From: Geminicoccaceae bacterium
Lineage (GTDB): Bacteria; Pseudomonadota; Alphaproteobacteria; Geminicoccales; Geminicoccaceae
DNA length: 33,922 nucleotides
NCBI GenBank assembly: GCA_023512415.1
Contig: JAILZQ010000013.1
Coordinates: forward strand, 1-33,922
Direction of reading: 5' to 3'
Shown piece by piece: positions 23,627-32,585 of the stretch. The notes under the pieces were generated by a model, which did no database searches, was not told the origin of the DNA, and saw only the letters and a program-made list of their open reading frames with translations. The position numbers and the translations under genes are program-made. Numbering within the stretch: position 1 is the first letter of the stretch; each line of letters opens with the position of its first letter.

Positions 23627-23837
23627 GCCGGTGAGGTTCCGATCCTTACGTTCGCCGACCCGCCGGGCGACCGTCGGCCTCGTAGATAAGCGGACGAGGC
23701 GAGCCGTACCAACGGTCGCGGGGTCGCAGGCGGACGCAACTGCCGACCGGCTGTGCTGTTTCGGCGACAGCCTCTCGACAAGCCGGGCCGGCTGGGCGAT
23801 GGACCGCGCCGGCGGACATCCGCGCCTCGACGGTTCG

Positions 23838-24587
23838 ATGAGCGACAAGGTTCTCCTCTGCTCGTTCCCGAAGAGCGGCTCGAACTGGGTCCGCTACTGC
23901 ATCGAATATTTTTCCGGCCGCCCGACCCCGGGCAGCGAGCGCCGACTGCTCCACCACGCGGGCGAGCCGATCATCGACCGCACCCATTTCCTGGACAAGC
24001 GCGATCGCCGCCTGTTCCTCGCCCACAAACTCCGACGCGACAAGCCACCGGTGGATCCCCCGTCGCCGCGTGGCTGGCGGGCGCGGCTCGAGGATTGGCG
24101 GCGGGCACGCGAGCGCGAGCGGCTCGCACGCGAGCGGCGGGTACTCCTCCTGCTGCGCGACCCGTTCGATCTCTACGTCCGGGTCCGTGCGCTCGACCCC
24201 GAAGCTTTTCGTGGCTACGCGTCCAACATCGCGGTGTTCGACCGCTGCCGTCGTGACAAGCTCTTGGTCTATTACGAGGATTTGATGGTCGGCACGGGTG
24301 AGATCGGGCGGATCCTGGATTTCGTCGGGATCCCCCACGACTTCGCGAGCTTCGATCTCGAAGCCCATCGGCGCCGCTCCTTGGCCCTTTACGCGCAGGG
24401 CCCGGATGCCCCGCAGACCGCCGACGACCCCCTCGATTTCGGCCGCCACGCCCGCCGGCTCGCCCCCGAGACACGCGCGCGGTTGCGCGATTTCTTGCTG
24501 GAAAGGCTCGGTCCCGAACTCTATCGTCGCTATCTCGGCCGCTACGACCGGTCGGCCGCTGCGACCGCGGGACAGCCGGCGGCGTGA
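23838..24587 (+). CDS. Sulfotransferase family protein 1
   Basis: A 249-residue cytoplasmic sulfotransferase. The PAPS 5'-phosphosulfate loop FPKSGSNWV (10-18) is clear, and the 3'-phosphate region reads RDPFDLYVR (107-115); the serine usually found at the end is Arg115. YYEDLM (145-150) and IGRILDFVGIP follow as in the family. An extra basic, Arg-rich insertion (about 78-101) is unusual. Start ATG 23838 puts the P-loop at the normal distance; an ATG at 23802 is an alternative. It is the first of three sulfotransferases, overlapping the next by 4 nt. Confidence 0.85.
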   Translation: MSDKVLLCSFPKSGSNWVRYCIEYFSGRPTPGSERRLLHHAGEPIIDRTHFLDKRDRRLFLAHKLRRDKPPVDPPSPRGWRARLEDWRRARERERLARERRVLLLLRDPFDLYVRVRALDPEAFRGYASNIAVFDRCRRDKLLVYYEDLMVGTGEIGRILDFVGIPHDFASFDLEAHRRRSLALYAQGPDAPQTADDPLDFGRHARRLAPETRARLRDFLLERLGPELYRRYLGRYDRSAAATAGQPAA

Positions 24588-25447
24588 TCGCTCTCCTCGA
24601 CCGCCTCGAAGCTTGGCGACAGGCGCGGCGTTGGCGGGCCAAGCGGGCGCGGATGTTCGCCACGGCCGATCTGCTCGTCGTCTCGCACACCAAGAGTGGT
24701 CGAACCTGGCTGCGGGTGCTGCTCTCGCACTTGTGGCATCTCGAGCACGGGGTGCCGGCCGACGAGCTCGTGCGCGGCGACAACTTCAAGCGTCTCGTCC
24801 CGGCGATCCCGGCCGTCCATTTCGCCCGCGACACGCGCTTTCCCCCCGAGACCGGGGAGCTCGTCGCGAGCCCCGCGCAGCGGCTCCTGGTGCTCGTGCG
24901 CGACCCGCGCGACGTCGCGGTCTCGTTCTGGCACCATGTCCGCCGACGGGCTTCCGATGCCGAACTCGCGCGCAAGAGGATCCCGCCCGAGGCCCGCGCG
25001 CTCGACCTGTTCGCCTTCGCCACCGACCCGCGCCTCGGCGTGCCGCGGGTCATCGGCTTCTACAATCGTTGGTGGCACGACCTCGCCCGCCATCCACGCT
25101 GCACGCGGCTGCGCTACGAGGATCTGCGCGCGGATCCCGCGGGCGAGCTCGACCGCGTCAGCCGGTTCCTGGGCGAGCGGCACCCACCGGAGCGGATCGC
25201 CGCGGCGGTCGCCTTCGCCAGCTTCGAGAGCCTCAAGGAGAAGGAGCGGCAGGGCTTCTTCGCCTCGGGCCGGCTCGGCCCCACGCAGGCGGCGGCCGGC
25301 GCGGCTCCGGCCGACGATCCCGCCCTCTACAAGGTGCGCGAGGGCAGCGTGGGCGGCTGGCGGCGGCATTTCGCACCGGACCAGGCGGCGGTTCTCGACG
25401 CCATGGTCCGCGACACGCTCGAGCCCGGCTGGGGCTATCGCGCATGA
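24584..25447 (+). CDS. Sulfotransferase family protein 2
   Basis: A 287-residue sulfotransferase with all three PAPS elements: SHTKSGRTW (34-42), RDPRDVAVSFW (106-116, Ser114) and the C-terminal KVREGSVGGW (250-259), the GxxGxW 3'-phosphate loop. It is therefore the most canonical of the three. GTG 24584 overlaps the previous stop, and its own stop overlaps the next ATG. It would transfer sulfate from PAPS to a hydroxyl or amine; no PAPS synthesis genes are in the window. Confidence 0.9.
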   Translation: MIALLDRLEAWRQARRWRAKRARMFATADLLVVSHTKSGRTWLRVLLSHLWHLEHGVPADELVRGDNFKRLVPAIPAVHFARDTRFPPETGELVASPAQRLLVLVRDPRDVAVSFWHHVRRRASDAELARKRIPPEARALDLFAFATDPRLGVPRVIGFYNRWWHDLARHPRCTRLRYEDLRADPAGELDRVSRFLGERHPPERIAAAVAFASFESLKEKERQGFFASGRLGPTQAAAGAAPADDPALYKVREGSVGGWRRHFAPDQAAVLDAMVRDTLEPGWGYRA

Positions 25448-26394
25448 GCTTGGCGGTGCCGGCCGGAACGCGCCGGGTGGCGATCCACCCGGGGTTCGTC
25501 AAGACCGCGACCTCGACCCTGCAGCGGCACGTGTTCCCGCGCCACCCGGAGATCGCCTATCTCGGTCTGCCGGCGCCCACGGCCGAGCTCGAATGGGCGA
25601 TCCGCCATCTCTGCCAGGCCGACAGCACGCTCTGGGAAGGCGAGCGGGTGGCCGCGATCCTGCGCGCGGCCGCCGAAGCCGCCCCGGCCGACCGGCTCCT
25701 GCTCGTCTCGTACGAGAACTTCGCGCTCCACGAATCGACCGACAAGGGCCTCGTGGCCGAGCGGCTCGCGGCGCTGTTCCCGAGGGCCACGATCCTCTTC
25801 ACGATCCGCCGCCAAGAGGAGCTCGTCACCTCCTGGTACCTCACCAAGCTGCGCGCCCGGATCAAGCGCAAAGCGTTCATCCCGTTCGAGGAATGGTACT
25901 GGACCGAGCGGCGCGAGCCGCACCTCTCGATCCTCGACGACCTGCGCTACGCACCCACGATCGAAGCCTATCGCCGGCTGTTCGGGCCCGAGCGGGTCGA
26001 GGTCGTGCCGTTCGAGCTCTTGCGCCGCGAGCCCACGGCCTTCGCCCGGGCCTGTGCTACGGCTCTCGGCGTCGATCCCGAGACCTTCGCCCGACTCCTG
26101 GGCGGACATCGCGAGAACGCCTCGATGTCGCAGCGCTATTTCGACTTCTGGCGGCGCTTCGGCCACCTTTTGCCCCGCCGCCTCGCCCGCAAATGGGCCC
26201 GCCGCATGCCGATGCACGAGGGGCCGTCGGCGCGGATCCCGCTGCCCGAGGCGATCCGGGCCGACATCGCCCGGGTGGTGGCGGAGGACAATCGGCGGCT
26301 CGCCGAACTCACCGGCCTCGATCTGGCCGGCCTCGGCTACACGCTGGCACCCCGGCCGCTTTCCGAGCGGGCGGTCGGCTCGGCCACGATCTGA
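25444..26394 (+). CDS. Sulfotransferase-like protein 3
   Basis: A 316-residue protein of a different sulfotransferase branch. The P-loop is HPGFVKTATSTLQ (15-27), and the 3'-phosphate segment reads TIRRQEELVTSWY (120-132, with Ser130). The KTATSTLQ version and HPEIAYLG resemble bacterial relatives of carbohydrate sulfotransferases. The lack of close similarity to the two upstream genes suggests three acceptors or positions. ATG 25444 overlaps the previous stop (ATGA). An 89-nt gap follows before the glycosyltransferase run. Confidence 0.8.
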   Translation: MSLAVPAGTRRVAIHPGFVKTATSTLQRHVFPRHPEIAYLGLPAPTAELEWAIRHLCQADSTLWEGERVAAILRAAAEAAPADRLLLVSYENFALHESTDKGLVAERLAALFPRATILFTIRRQEELVTSWYLTKLRARIKRKAFIPFEEWYWTERREPHLSILDDLRYAPTIEAYRRLFGPERVEVVPFELLRREPTAFARACATALGVDPETFARLLGGHRENASMSQRYFDFWRRFGHLLPRRLARKWARRMPMHEGPSARIPLPEAIRADIARVVAEDNRRLAELTGLDLAGLGYTLAPRPLSERAVGSATI

Positions 26395-26483
26395 CACCCT
26401 TCACCGGCGTCCCGCGGCTTCGCCATTCCCGGCCGGGTCGCGATCTGCCATAAGCCCCCTCGGAGGACGCGCCGCGAGGCCGC

Positions 26484-27713
26484 ATGCGCAAGCCGGGCAG
26501 CCGCCTGCTGATCTACAGCCACGACAGCTTCGGCCTCGGTCACCTCAGGCGCTGCCGGGCGATCGCCCACGACCTCGTCGAGCGTTGGCAACAGCTTTCG
26601 GTGCTCATTCTCTCGGGCTCGCCGATCATCGGCAGCTTCGAGTTCAAGAGCCGGGTCGATTTCGTGCGGGTTCCGGGCGTGATCAAACTCCGGAACGGCG
26701 AATACACGTCGCTGAGTTTGCACGTCGACCTCGAAACCACCCTCGCGATGCGCAGCTCGATCATCCAGCACACCGCGGAGATCTTCGAGCCGCACCTGTT
26801 TTTGGTCGACAAGGAGCCGCTCGGGCTCCGGGGCGAGGTCAAGCCGGCGCTGGAGCTCCTGCGCTCGCGCGGGGTGCGCTGCGTCCTGGGCCTACGCGAC
26901 GTCATGGACGAGCCGCAGAGCCTGATCGAGGAGTGGGAGCGCAAGGGCGTGTTCCCCGAACTCGACCGGCTCTACGACGAGATCTGGGTCTACGGCCTGC
27001 CCGAGCTGTTCGACCCGGTGGCCGAGATCCCCGGCCTGCGGGCGGTCGCCCACAAGATCCGCTTCACGGGCTATCTCCGCCGCGAGCTGCCGGGCGAGAC
27101 CGCGCCGAGCGCCGACTATCTGCTCCCCTCCGAGCCCTACGTGCTCGTGACCACGGGCGGTGGTGGCGACGGCGGCGAGCTGATCGACTGGGTACTCCGC
27201 GCCTACGAGGCGGATCCCGAGCTGCCGCATCCGGCGGTGATCCTGTTCGGGCCGTTCCTGCCGGCCGAGGAGCGCGCCCAGTTCCAAGAGCGGGTGGCCC
27301 GCGATCCGCGGTTGCGGGCGATCACCTTCGAAGCGCGGGTCGAGCCCCTGTTCGAGCGGGCGCTCGGCGTGGTCGCGATGGGCGGCTACAACACCTTCTG
27401 CGAGATCCTCTCGTTCGGCAAGCCGGCGCTCCTCGTCCCACGCACCGAGCCGCGGCTCGAGCAGCTGATCCGCGCCGAGCGTGCCCATGCGGCCGGCCTC
27501 GTGCGCCTCTTGCCGCGCAGCCGGGACAACGATCCGTTGCGGATGGCCTACATGCTCCGGGCCCTGCCGCACGTGCCGGTCGCCGACCGGGCGGTCCGCG
27601 CCCGGATGCTCACGGGGCTCGACCGGATCGCCGATCTCGCGGCCCCCTATCTCGACGTCGCCCGGCGGAGCCGAACCGCCCGGCGCAGCGACCTTGCCCG
27701 CGCCGCCGGTTGA
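26484..27713 (+). CDS. MurG-like glycosyltransferase (COG4671 type)
   Basis: A 409-residue GT-B-fold protein. The N-terminal loop HDSFGLGHLRR (13-23) and the C-terminal TTGGGGDGG (223-231) and MGGYNTFCE (299-307) match the predicted glycosyltransferases related to MurG/GT28. The acceptor and donor are unknown. Start ATG 26484 follows GAGG. It opens a six-gene chain in which every following gene overlaps its predecessor. A second member of the family lies at 30721, so two sugars may be added by related enzymes. Confidence 0.88.
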   Translation: MRKPGSRLLIYSHDSFGLGHLRRCRAIAHDLVERWQQLSVLILSGSPIIGSFEFKSRVDFVRVPGVIKLRNGEYTSLSLHVDLETTLAMRSSIIQHTAEIFEPHLFLVDKEPLGLRGEVKPALELLRSRGVRCVLGLRDVMDEPQSLIEEWERKGVFPELDRLYDEIWVYGLPELFDPVAEIPGLRAVAHKIRFTGYLRRELPGETAPSADYLLPSEPYVLVTTGGGGDGGELIDWVLRAYEADPELPHPAVILFGPFLPAEERAQFQERVARDPRLRAITFEARVEPLFERALGVVAMGGYNTFCEILSFGKPALLVPRTEPRLEQLIRAERAHAAGLVRLLPRSRDNDPLRMAYMLRALPHVPVADRAVRARMLTGLDRIADLAAPYLDVARRSRTARRSDLARAAG

Positions 27714-28992
27714 GCCCGCGGTCGCCGTCCTGGTCAAGGGCTGGCCGCGGCTCTCCGAGAGCTTCATCGCCCGCGAGCTCGTGGCCCTGGAGGCGCGCGG
27801 GCTCGCCCTCCTCCTGGTCTCGCTGCGCCACCCGACCGATCGGGCTCGCCATCCGGACCACGAGCGGCTGCGCGCGGCCGTGCTCTACCTTCCCGAATAT
27901 CTCTACCAGGAGCCCTTGCGCGTCCTGCGCGGTCTTCGGCGGGCGATCGGCCGGCCGGGTCTCGGCGCGGCGCTGCGCGCTTGGTTCCGCGACCTGCTGC
28001 GCGATCCGACACCGAACCGGGGTCGCCGGCTCGGCCAAGCGCTCGTGCTCGCGGCCGAACTCCCGCCGAGTGTGCGCCGGCTGCACGCCCATTTCCTGCA
28101 CACGCCGGCCTCGGTCGCCCGCTACACGGCCCTCCTCACGGGCCTACCCTTCTCGGTCTCGGCGCATGCCAAGGACATCTGGACGACCCCCGCCCGGGAG
28201 AAGCGGGAAAAGTTGCGCGCGGCCGACTTCACCGTGACCTGCACGCGCGCCAATCTCGAGCATCTGCGCGCGCTCGCACCGGAAGCCGACACGACGCTGC
28301 TCTATCACGGCGTGGACGCCCGGCTGTTCGCGCCACCGGCGACACGCCCGGCGCGCGACGGCAGAGATCCGGCCGATCCCGTTCGCCTCCTCGCGGTCGC
28401 CCGGGCGATGCCGAAGAAGGGCCTCGACACGCTGCTCGAAGCGCTCGCCCGCTTGCCGGCGGGGCTCGCCTGGCGATTCGACCACGTCGGCAGCGGGCCG
28501 CTTCTCGACACTTTGCGCGAGCGTGCCGACCAGCTCGGCCTCGCGAGGCGGATCACCTGGCACGGGGCCCAGCCGCAGCCGCGGGTGATCGAGCTCATGC
28601 AGGCGGCCGATCTGTTCGCCTTGCCGGCGCGGATCGCGGCGGACGGCGACCGCGACGGGTTGCCCAACGTGCTCCTCGAAGCGATGGCCACGGGGCTGCC
28701 GGTCCTGAGCACACCCGTCTCGGCGATCCCCGAGGCGGTCGAGGACGGCCGCACCGGGCTCCTCGTTCCGCCCGACGATCCGGCGGCCCTGGCGGCCGCG
28801 ATCGAACGGCTGGCCCGCGATCCGCTCTTGCGGCAGCACCTCGGTGGGGCCGGGCGCGAGACCGTGCTCGCCCGGTTCACCGACGAGGCCGGGCTCGATC
28901 GGCTCGCCGCCCGACTGGGCGCACCGCCCCCGGCGCCGGCCGCCGCGGGCCTTGCGGTGGGCGTATGCGCATCGCCTTCCATGCGCCCCTGA
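27694..28992 (+). CDS. GT4 glycosyltransferase (WcaL/colanic-acid type)
   Basis: A 432-residue GT-B retaining glycosyltransferase. KGWPRLSESFIARELVALE (15-33) and LHAHF (130-134) are hallmarks of the WcaL/AmsK-like group. GGVDARLF-type donor motif YHGVDARLF lies at 204-212, and the EX7E motif appears as Asp321-x7-Glu329 (DGLPNVLLE), with Asp replacing the first Glu. The start is probably TTG 27694, which overlaps the previous gene by 20 nt. It likely adds a sugar during exopolysaccharide or glycolipid assembly at the cytoplasmic face. Confidence 0.88.
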   Translation: MPAPPVEPAVAVLVKGWPRLSESFIARELVALEARGLALLLVSLRHPTDRARHPDHERLRAAVLYLPEYLYQEPLRVLRGLRRAIGRPGLGAALRAWFRDLLRDPTPNRGRRLGQALVLAAELPPSVRRLHAHFLHTPASVARYTALLTGLPFSVSAHAKDIWTTPAREKREKLRAADFTVTCTRANLEHLRALAPEADTTLLYHGVDARLFAPPATRPARDGRDPADPVRLLAVARAMPKKGLDTLLEALARLPAGLAWRFDHVGSGPLLDTLRERADQLGLARRITWHGAQPQPRVIELMQAADLFALPARIAADGDRDGLPNVLLEAMATGLPVLSTPVSAIPEAVEDGRTGLLVPPDDPAALAAAIERLARDPLLRQHLGGAGRETVLARFTDEAGLDRLAARLGAPPPAPAAAGLAVGVCASPSMRP

Positions 28993-30134
28993 AACCGCCC
29001 GATCATCCGGTGCCCTCGGGCGACCGGGCGATGGCCCGGGCACTGCTCGCGCTGCTCCACGACGTCGGCCACGAACCGCTCCCGACGGGTCGCTTCCGCA
29101 GCTACGACCGGGCCGGCGACGCCGCCCGCCAAATTCGGATCGAGCAGCTCGGCGTGCGGCTCGCCGACCGCCTCCTCCGGCGGATCGCGGCCGGGCTCCT
29201 GCCGCCGCCCGAGCTCTGGCTGACCTACCACCTCTACCACAAGGCCCCGGATCATCTGGGGCCGCGGGTGGCCGACCGGCTCGATCTGCCCTACCTCGTC
29301 GTCGAAGGCTCGGCGAGCCGACGCCAGGCCAGCGGGCCCTGGGCGGTCGGGCATGCGGCGAGCCTCGCCGCGCTCCACCGTGCCGACCTCGTGCTCGCCA
29401 TGACCGAACGCGATCGGGAAGGGCTCCTCGAAGCCGGGATCGCCGCCGAGGCCGTGCGGCTCTTCCCGCCCTTCCTCGATGCCGCCCCGTTCCGTGCCGC
29501 CGCGGCGCGGCGAGACCGGCACCGGGCGTCACTGGCCGACCGGCTCGGGCTCGATCCCGCCGTGCCCTGGCTCGTCGCCGTCGCGATGATGCGCGAGGAC
29601 GTCAAGCGCCGTTCCTACGAGCTCTTGGCCGAAGCGCTCGCCGGTCTGTCGCCGCCAGCCTGGGCGCTGCTCGTGGCCGGCGACGGGCCGGCGCGCCCGG
29701 CGATCGAAGCGATCCTGCGTGCGACCTGTGGGGACCGTGTGCGCTTTCTGGGTGAGCTGCCGGCCGAGGTCCTGCCCGGGCTCTACGCCGCGGGCGATCT
29801 CAGCCTCTGGCCGGCCGTCGGTGAGGCTTACGGCATGGCACTCCTCGAGGCGCAGGCGGCGGGGCTCCCGGTGGTGGCCGGTGCCGAAGGCGGGGTCGCG
29901 GCGGTGGTGGCGGACGGTGTCTCGGGCTTTCTCGCCCCGCCGCGCGACGCCCCGGCCCTGGCCCGGGCCGCGGCGCGGCTCCTCGAGCAGCCCGAACTGC
30001 GGCTACGCCTCGGCCGGGCGGCCGCCGAGAACGTCCTCCGCGACCACGACCGGCCGGCGGCCCGCGCCCGGCTCGAGGCAGCGCTCGCGGCGGCGCGTGA
30101 GCGGCACGCGGCACGGAAGCGGCGCGCGGCATGA
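28965..30134 (+). CDS. GT4 glycosyltransferase
   Basis: A 389-residue GT-B glycosyltransferase beginning FHAPLKPPDHPVPSGDRAMA, a glycine/proline loop characteristic of a subgroup of alphaproteobacterial GT4 enzymes. The EX7E motif is intact: Glu287-AYGMALL-Glu295. ATG 28965 lies 28 nt inside the preceding gene, and its stop overlaps the phosphatase start (ATGA). The C-terminus is Arg/Ala-rich. The sugar specificity is unknown. Confidence 0.88.
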   Translation: MRIAFHAPLKPPDHPVPSGDRAMARALLALLHDVGHEPLPTGRFRSYDRAGDAARQIRIEQLGVRLADRLLRRIAAGLLPPPELWLTYHLYHKAPDHLGPRVADRLDLPYLVVEGSASRRQASGPWAVGHAASLAALHRADLVLAMTERDREGLLEAGIAAEAVRLFPPFLDAAPFRAAAARRDRHRASLADRLGLDPAVPWLVAVAMMREDVKRRSYELLAEALAGLSPPAWALLVAGDGPARPAIEAILRATCGDRVRFLGELPAEVLPGLYAAGDLSLWPAVGEAYGMALLEAQAAGLPVVAGAEGGVAAVVADGVSGFLAPPRDAPALARAAARLLEQPELRLRLGRAAAENVLRDHDRPAARARLEAALAAARERHAARKRRAA

Positions 30135-30724
30135 CCCGCCTCTGCCTCGTCCGCCACGCGGCCACGGCGTGGAACCTGGAGCGCCGCCTCCAGGGCCGGA
30201 CCGACACCCCGCTCGCGCCCGAGGGGCGGCGCGAGGTCGCGAGCTGGCGTTTGCCGCCCTGGTCGGCAACGGCGCGCGCCTGGACGAGCCCGATGCTGCG
30301 TGCCCGCGAGACCGCGGCCCTGCTCGGTCGGCCCGATGCCGAGGTGGCGCCCGAGCTCGTCGAGATGAGCTGGGGGATGTGGGAGGGCCGAACGCTCGCC
30401 GAGCTCCGCGCGGCCGACGCCGAGCAGGTCTCGGCCCTCGAGGCGATGGGGCTCGACCTTTCGGCCCCGGGCGGGGAGAGTCCCCGGACGGTGGCCGCGC
30501 GGATCGCCCCCTTCCTGGCGCGGGTCGCGGCCCTCGGCGGCGAGCATCTGGCGGTCACCCACAAGGGCGTGATCCGCGCGGCCTACGCGCTCGCCTCGGG
30601 CTGGGACATGCGCGGCAAGCCGGCCCTCCCCCTCAAGGGACCGATGGCCCTCCTCCTCGAGCTCGAGCGGGACGGCCACACCCGCACGGCCGCGCTCTGG
30701 CCGCTCGTCGAGCCCACGCCGTGA
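30131..30724 (+). CDS. Histidine phosphatase (phosphoglycerate mutase-like) family protein
   Basis: A 197-residue protein with the phospho-histidine site LVRHAAT (Arg8, His9), SPMLRARETA (Arg57), Glu78 in VEMSWG and the second His144 in AVTHKG. The usual RHG is RHA here. Sitting between glycosyltransferases with 4-nt overlaps on both sides, it more likely dephosphorylates a sugar-phosphate or lipid-phosphate intermediate than takes part in glycolysis (inference). Confidence 0.9.
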   Translation: MTRLCLVRHAATAWNLERRLQGRTDTPLAPEGRREVASWRLPPWSATARAWTSPMLRARETAALLGRPDAEVAPELVEMSWGMWEGRTLAELRAADAEQVSALEAMGLDLSAPGGESPRTVAARIAPFLARVAALGGEHLAVTHKGVIRAAYALASGWDMRGKPALPLKGPMALLLELERDGHTRTAALWPLVEPTP

Positions 30725-31842
30725 GCCCGCCGCGGTTCTTCCTCTGGGTCCAACACCTTCTCGGGACCGGCCATCTCCGCCGGGCACTGTTGCTCGGCGA
30801 GGCGCTCGCGGCGCGCGGTGCCCGCGTCCTCGTCGCCTCCGGCGGCCCACCGGCCGGGTTCCCCGTACCGGCGGGTGTGGAGCTCCTGGAGCTCCCGCCG
30901 ATCGTCGCCCGTGACGCCGCGTTCTCGGCCCTCGTCACGCCGCAAGGCGATCCCGTCGATGCCCGCTGTTGGACGAGGCGTCGCGAGGCGTTGCTCGCCG
31001 CCTTCCGGGCGTTCGATCCGGACGTCCTGGTCGTCGAGCACTGGCCCTTCGGCCGCTCGGCCTTCACGGCCGAGGTCGCGGCGCTCCTGGATGCGGCGCG
31101 GAACCGGGGCGCGCGGGTCGTGGCGTCCGTGCGCGACCTCCTCGTGAGCAAGGCCGATCCGGCCAAGTTCCGCCGGATGCTCGAGCACGCGGCGAGGCTC
31201 GACCGCATCCTCGTCCACGGCGATCCGGCGCTCCTGCCCTTCGCCGCGAGCTTCCCCTTGGCCCACGAGCTCGGCGAGCGGCTCGTGCACACGGGCTATC
31301 TGGCGCCGCCCCCGCTGGCGGCGGCCGAGCGCAGCCGGGAGATCCTGGTCTCGGCCGGCGGCGGCGCGGTCGGCGAGCGGCTCTGCCGCGTCGCCCTCGA
31401 GGCCGCGCGCGCCACGACCGGCCGGCCCTGGCGGATCGTGACCGGCCCCGGCCTGCCGGCCGCGGTGTTCGAAAGCCTCCGCGAGCGGGCCCCGGCCCAC
31501 GTCCTGGTCGAGCGCCAACGCCCCGACCTGGCCGCACTCGTCGCGCGGGCCGCGGTCTCGGTCTCGCAGGCCGGCTACAATACCGTGGTCGAAGCCCTCG
31601 CCGGCGGGACACCCATGGTCCTCGTGCCGTTCGCCGAAGGCGGCGAGGACGAGCAGACCCGGCGGGCCCAGGCGCTCGCCGCGCGCGGCCGTGCGCAACT
31701 CGTCTCGGAGGCCGAGCTGTCGGCCGGCCGGCTCGCCCGGGCGGTCGAGGTGGCGCTCGCCGAGCCGCCGGCCGCGCCGCTCACGATCCGCCTCGACGGT
31801 GCCGCGCGCTCGGCCGAGCTCTTGCTGGAGCTCGCCCGGTGA
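30721..31842 (+). CDS. Second MurG-like glycosyltransferase (COG4671 type)
   Basis: A 373-residue GT-B protein starting at GTG 30721, overlapping the phosphatase stop. It has the N-terminal WVQHLLGTGHLRR (9-21), SAGGGAVGERL (211-221) and the acceptor/donor signature QAGYNTVVE (283-291) followed by GGTPMVLVPF. It is related to, but clearly diverged from, the gene at 26484. The pair of COG4671-type enzymes in one operon is notable. It is translationally coupled to the deacetylase-like gene. Confidence 0.88.
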   Translation: MSPPRFFLWVQHLLGTGHLRRALLLGEALAARGARVLVASGGPPAGFPVPAGVELLELPPIVARDAAFSALVTPQGDPVDARCWTRRREALLAAFRAFDPDVLVVEHWPFGRSAFTAEVAALLDAARNRGARVVASVRDLLVSKADPAKFRRMLEHAARLDRILVHGDPALLPFAASFPLAHELGERLVHTGYLAPPPLAAAERSREILVSAGGGAVGERLCRVALEAARATTGRPWRIVTGPGLPAAVFESLRERAPAHVLVERQRPDLAALVARAAVSVSQAGYNTVVEALAGGTPMVLVPFAEGGEDEQTRRAQALAARGRAQLVSEAELSAGRLARAVEVALAEPPAAPLTIRLDGAARSAELLLELAR

Positions 31843-32581
31843 CGGGACGGGCCGAACTCGCCCCCCTCCGTCGGGTGCTCGACTCGCGCCCGCGGCCGGC
31901 GGTTCTCTGGTGGCGGGACGACGATGCCGGGCGGCCCGATCCGCGCCTCGATCGGCTCCTCGCCCTCGCCCGGGCGGCCGCCAGCCCGGTGGCGCTCGCG
32001 GTCGTGCCGGCCTGGCTCGAGGAGCCGGCCGCCGAGGCGATCCGCACCACGCCCGAGGCGACCGTCCTGCAGCACGGCTGGGCGCACGAGGATCACGCGG
32101 CGCCGGGCGAGCGACGGATCGAGCTCGGCGGCCGGGCCGACCGGGGCCGGCTGCGCGACGAGCTCGCCCGCGGCCGGGAGGTCCTCGCCCTGGCCTTCGC
32201 GGCGCGGTTCCTGCCGGTCCTCGTGCCGCCCTGGAACCGGATCGCGCGCGACCTCGTCGCCGACCTGCCCGGTCTCGGCTTCCGTGGCTTGTCGATTTGG
32301 GACGAAGGGGATCTCGGCCGGCTCCCCGGAGGTCTCGTGCGCCTCGACGTCCACGTCGATCCGATCGACTGGCGCCGTGGCCGACGCTGGCTCGGGCTCG
32401 CGGCGATCGCCGAGCGGCTCGCCGCGCGCCTCGCCCACGCGGACCGGCCGATCGGCCTCGTGACCCACCACCTCGTCACGGGGCCCGAGGCGTGGCACGA
32501 GCTCGCCCTCCTGCTCGAGCTCTTGCACGAGCATCCCGGTGCCCGTTTGATGCCGGTCGGGAGCTTGCTCGGGGAGGCCGG

Positions 32582-32585
<4 letters not shown>
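31839..32585 (+). CDS. Polysaccharide deacetylase-like protein
   Basis: A 248-residue protein with a short NodB-like fold: an acidic LWWRDDDAG motif (Asp27-29), [11 protein letters not shown] with His79/His83/His86, and VPPWNRI, the usual active-site groove sequence. It lacks a signal peptide, so it should act in the cytoplasm. This form is common beside glycosyltransferases in alphaproteobacteria. GTG 31839 overlaps the glycosyltransferase stop, and the ATPase start overlaps its stop. It may N-deacetylate a hexosamine before sulfation (inference). Confidence 0.85.
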
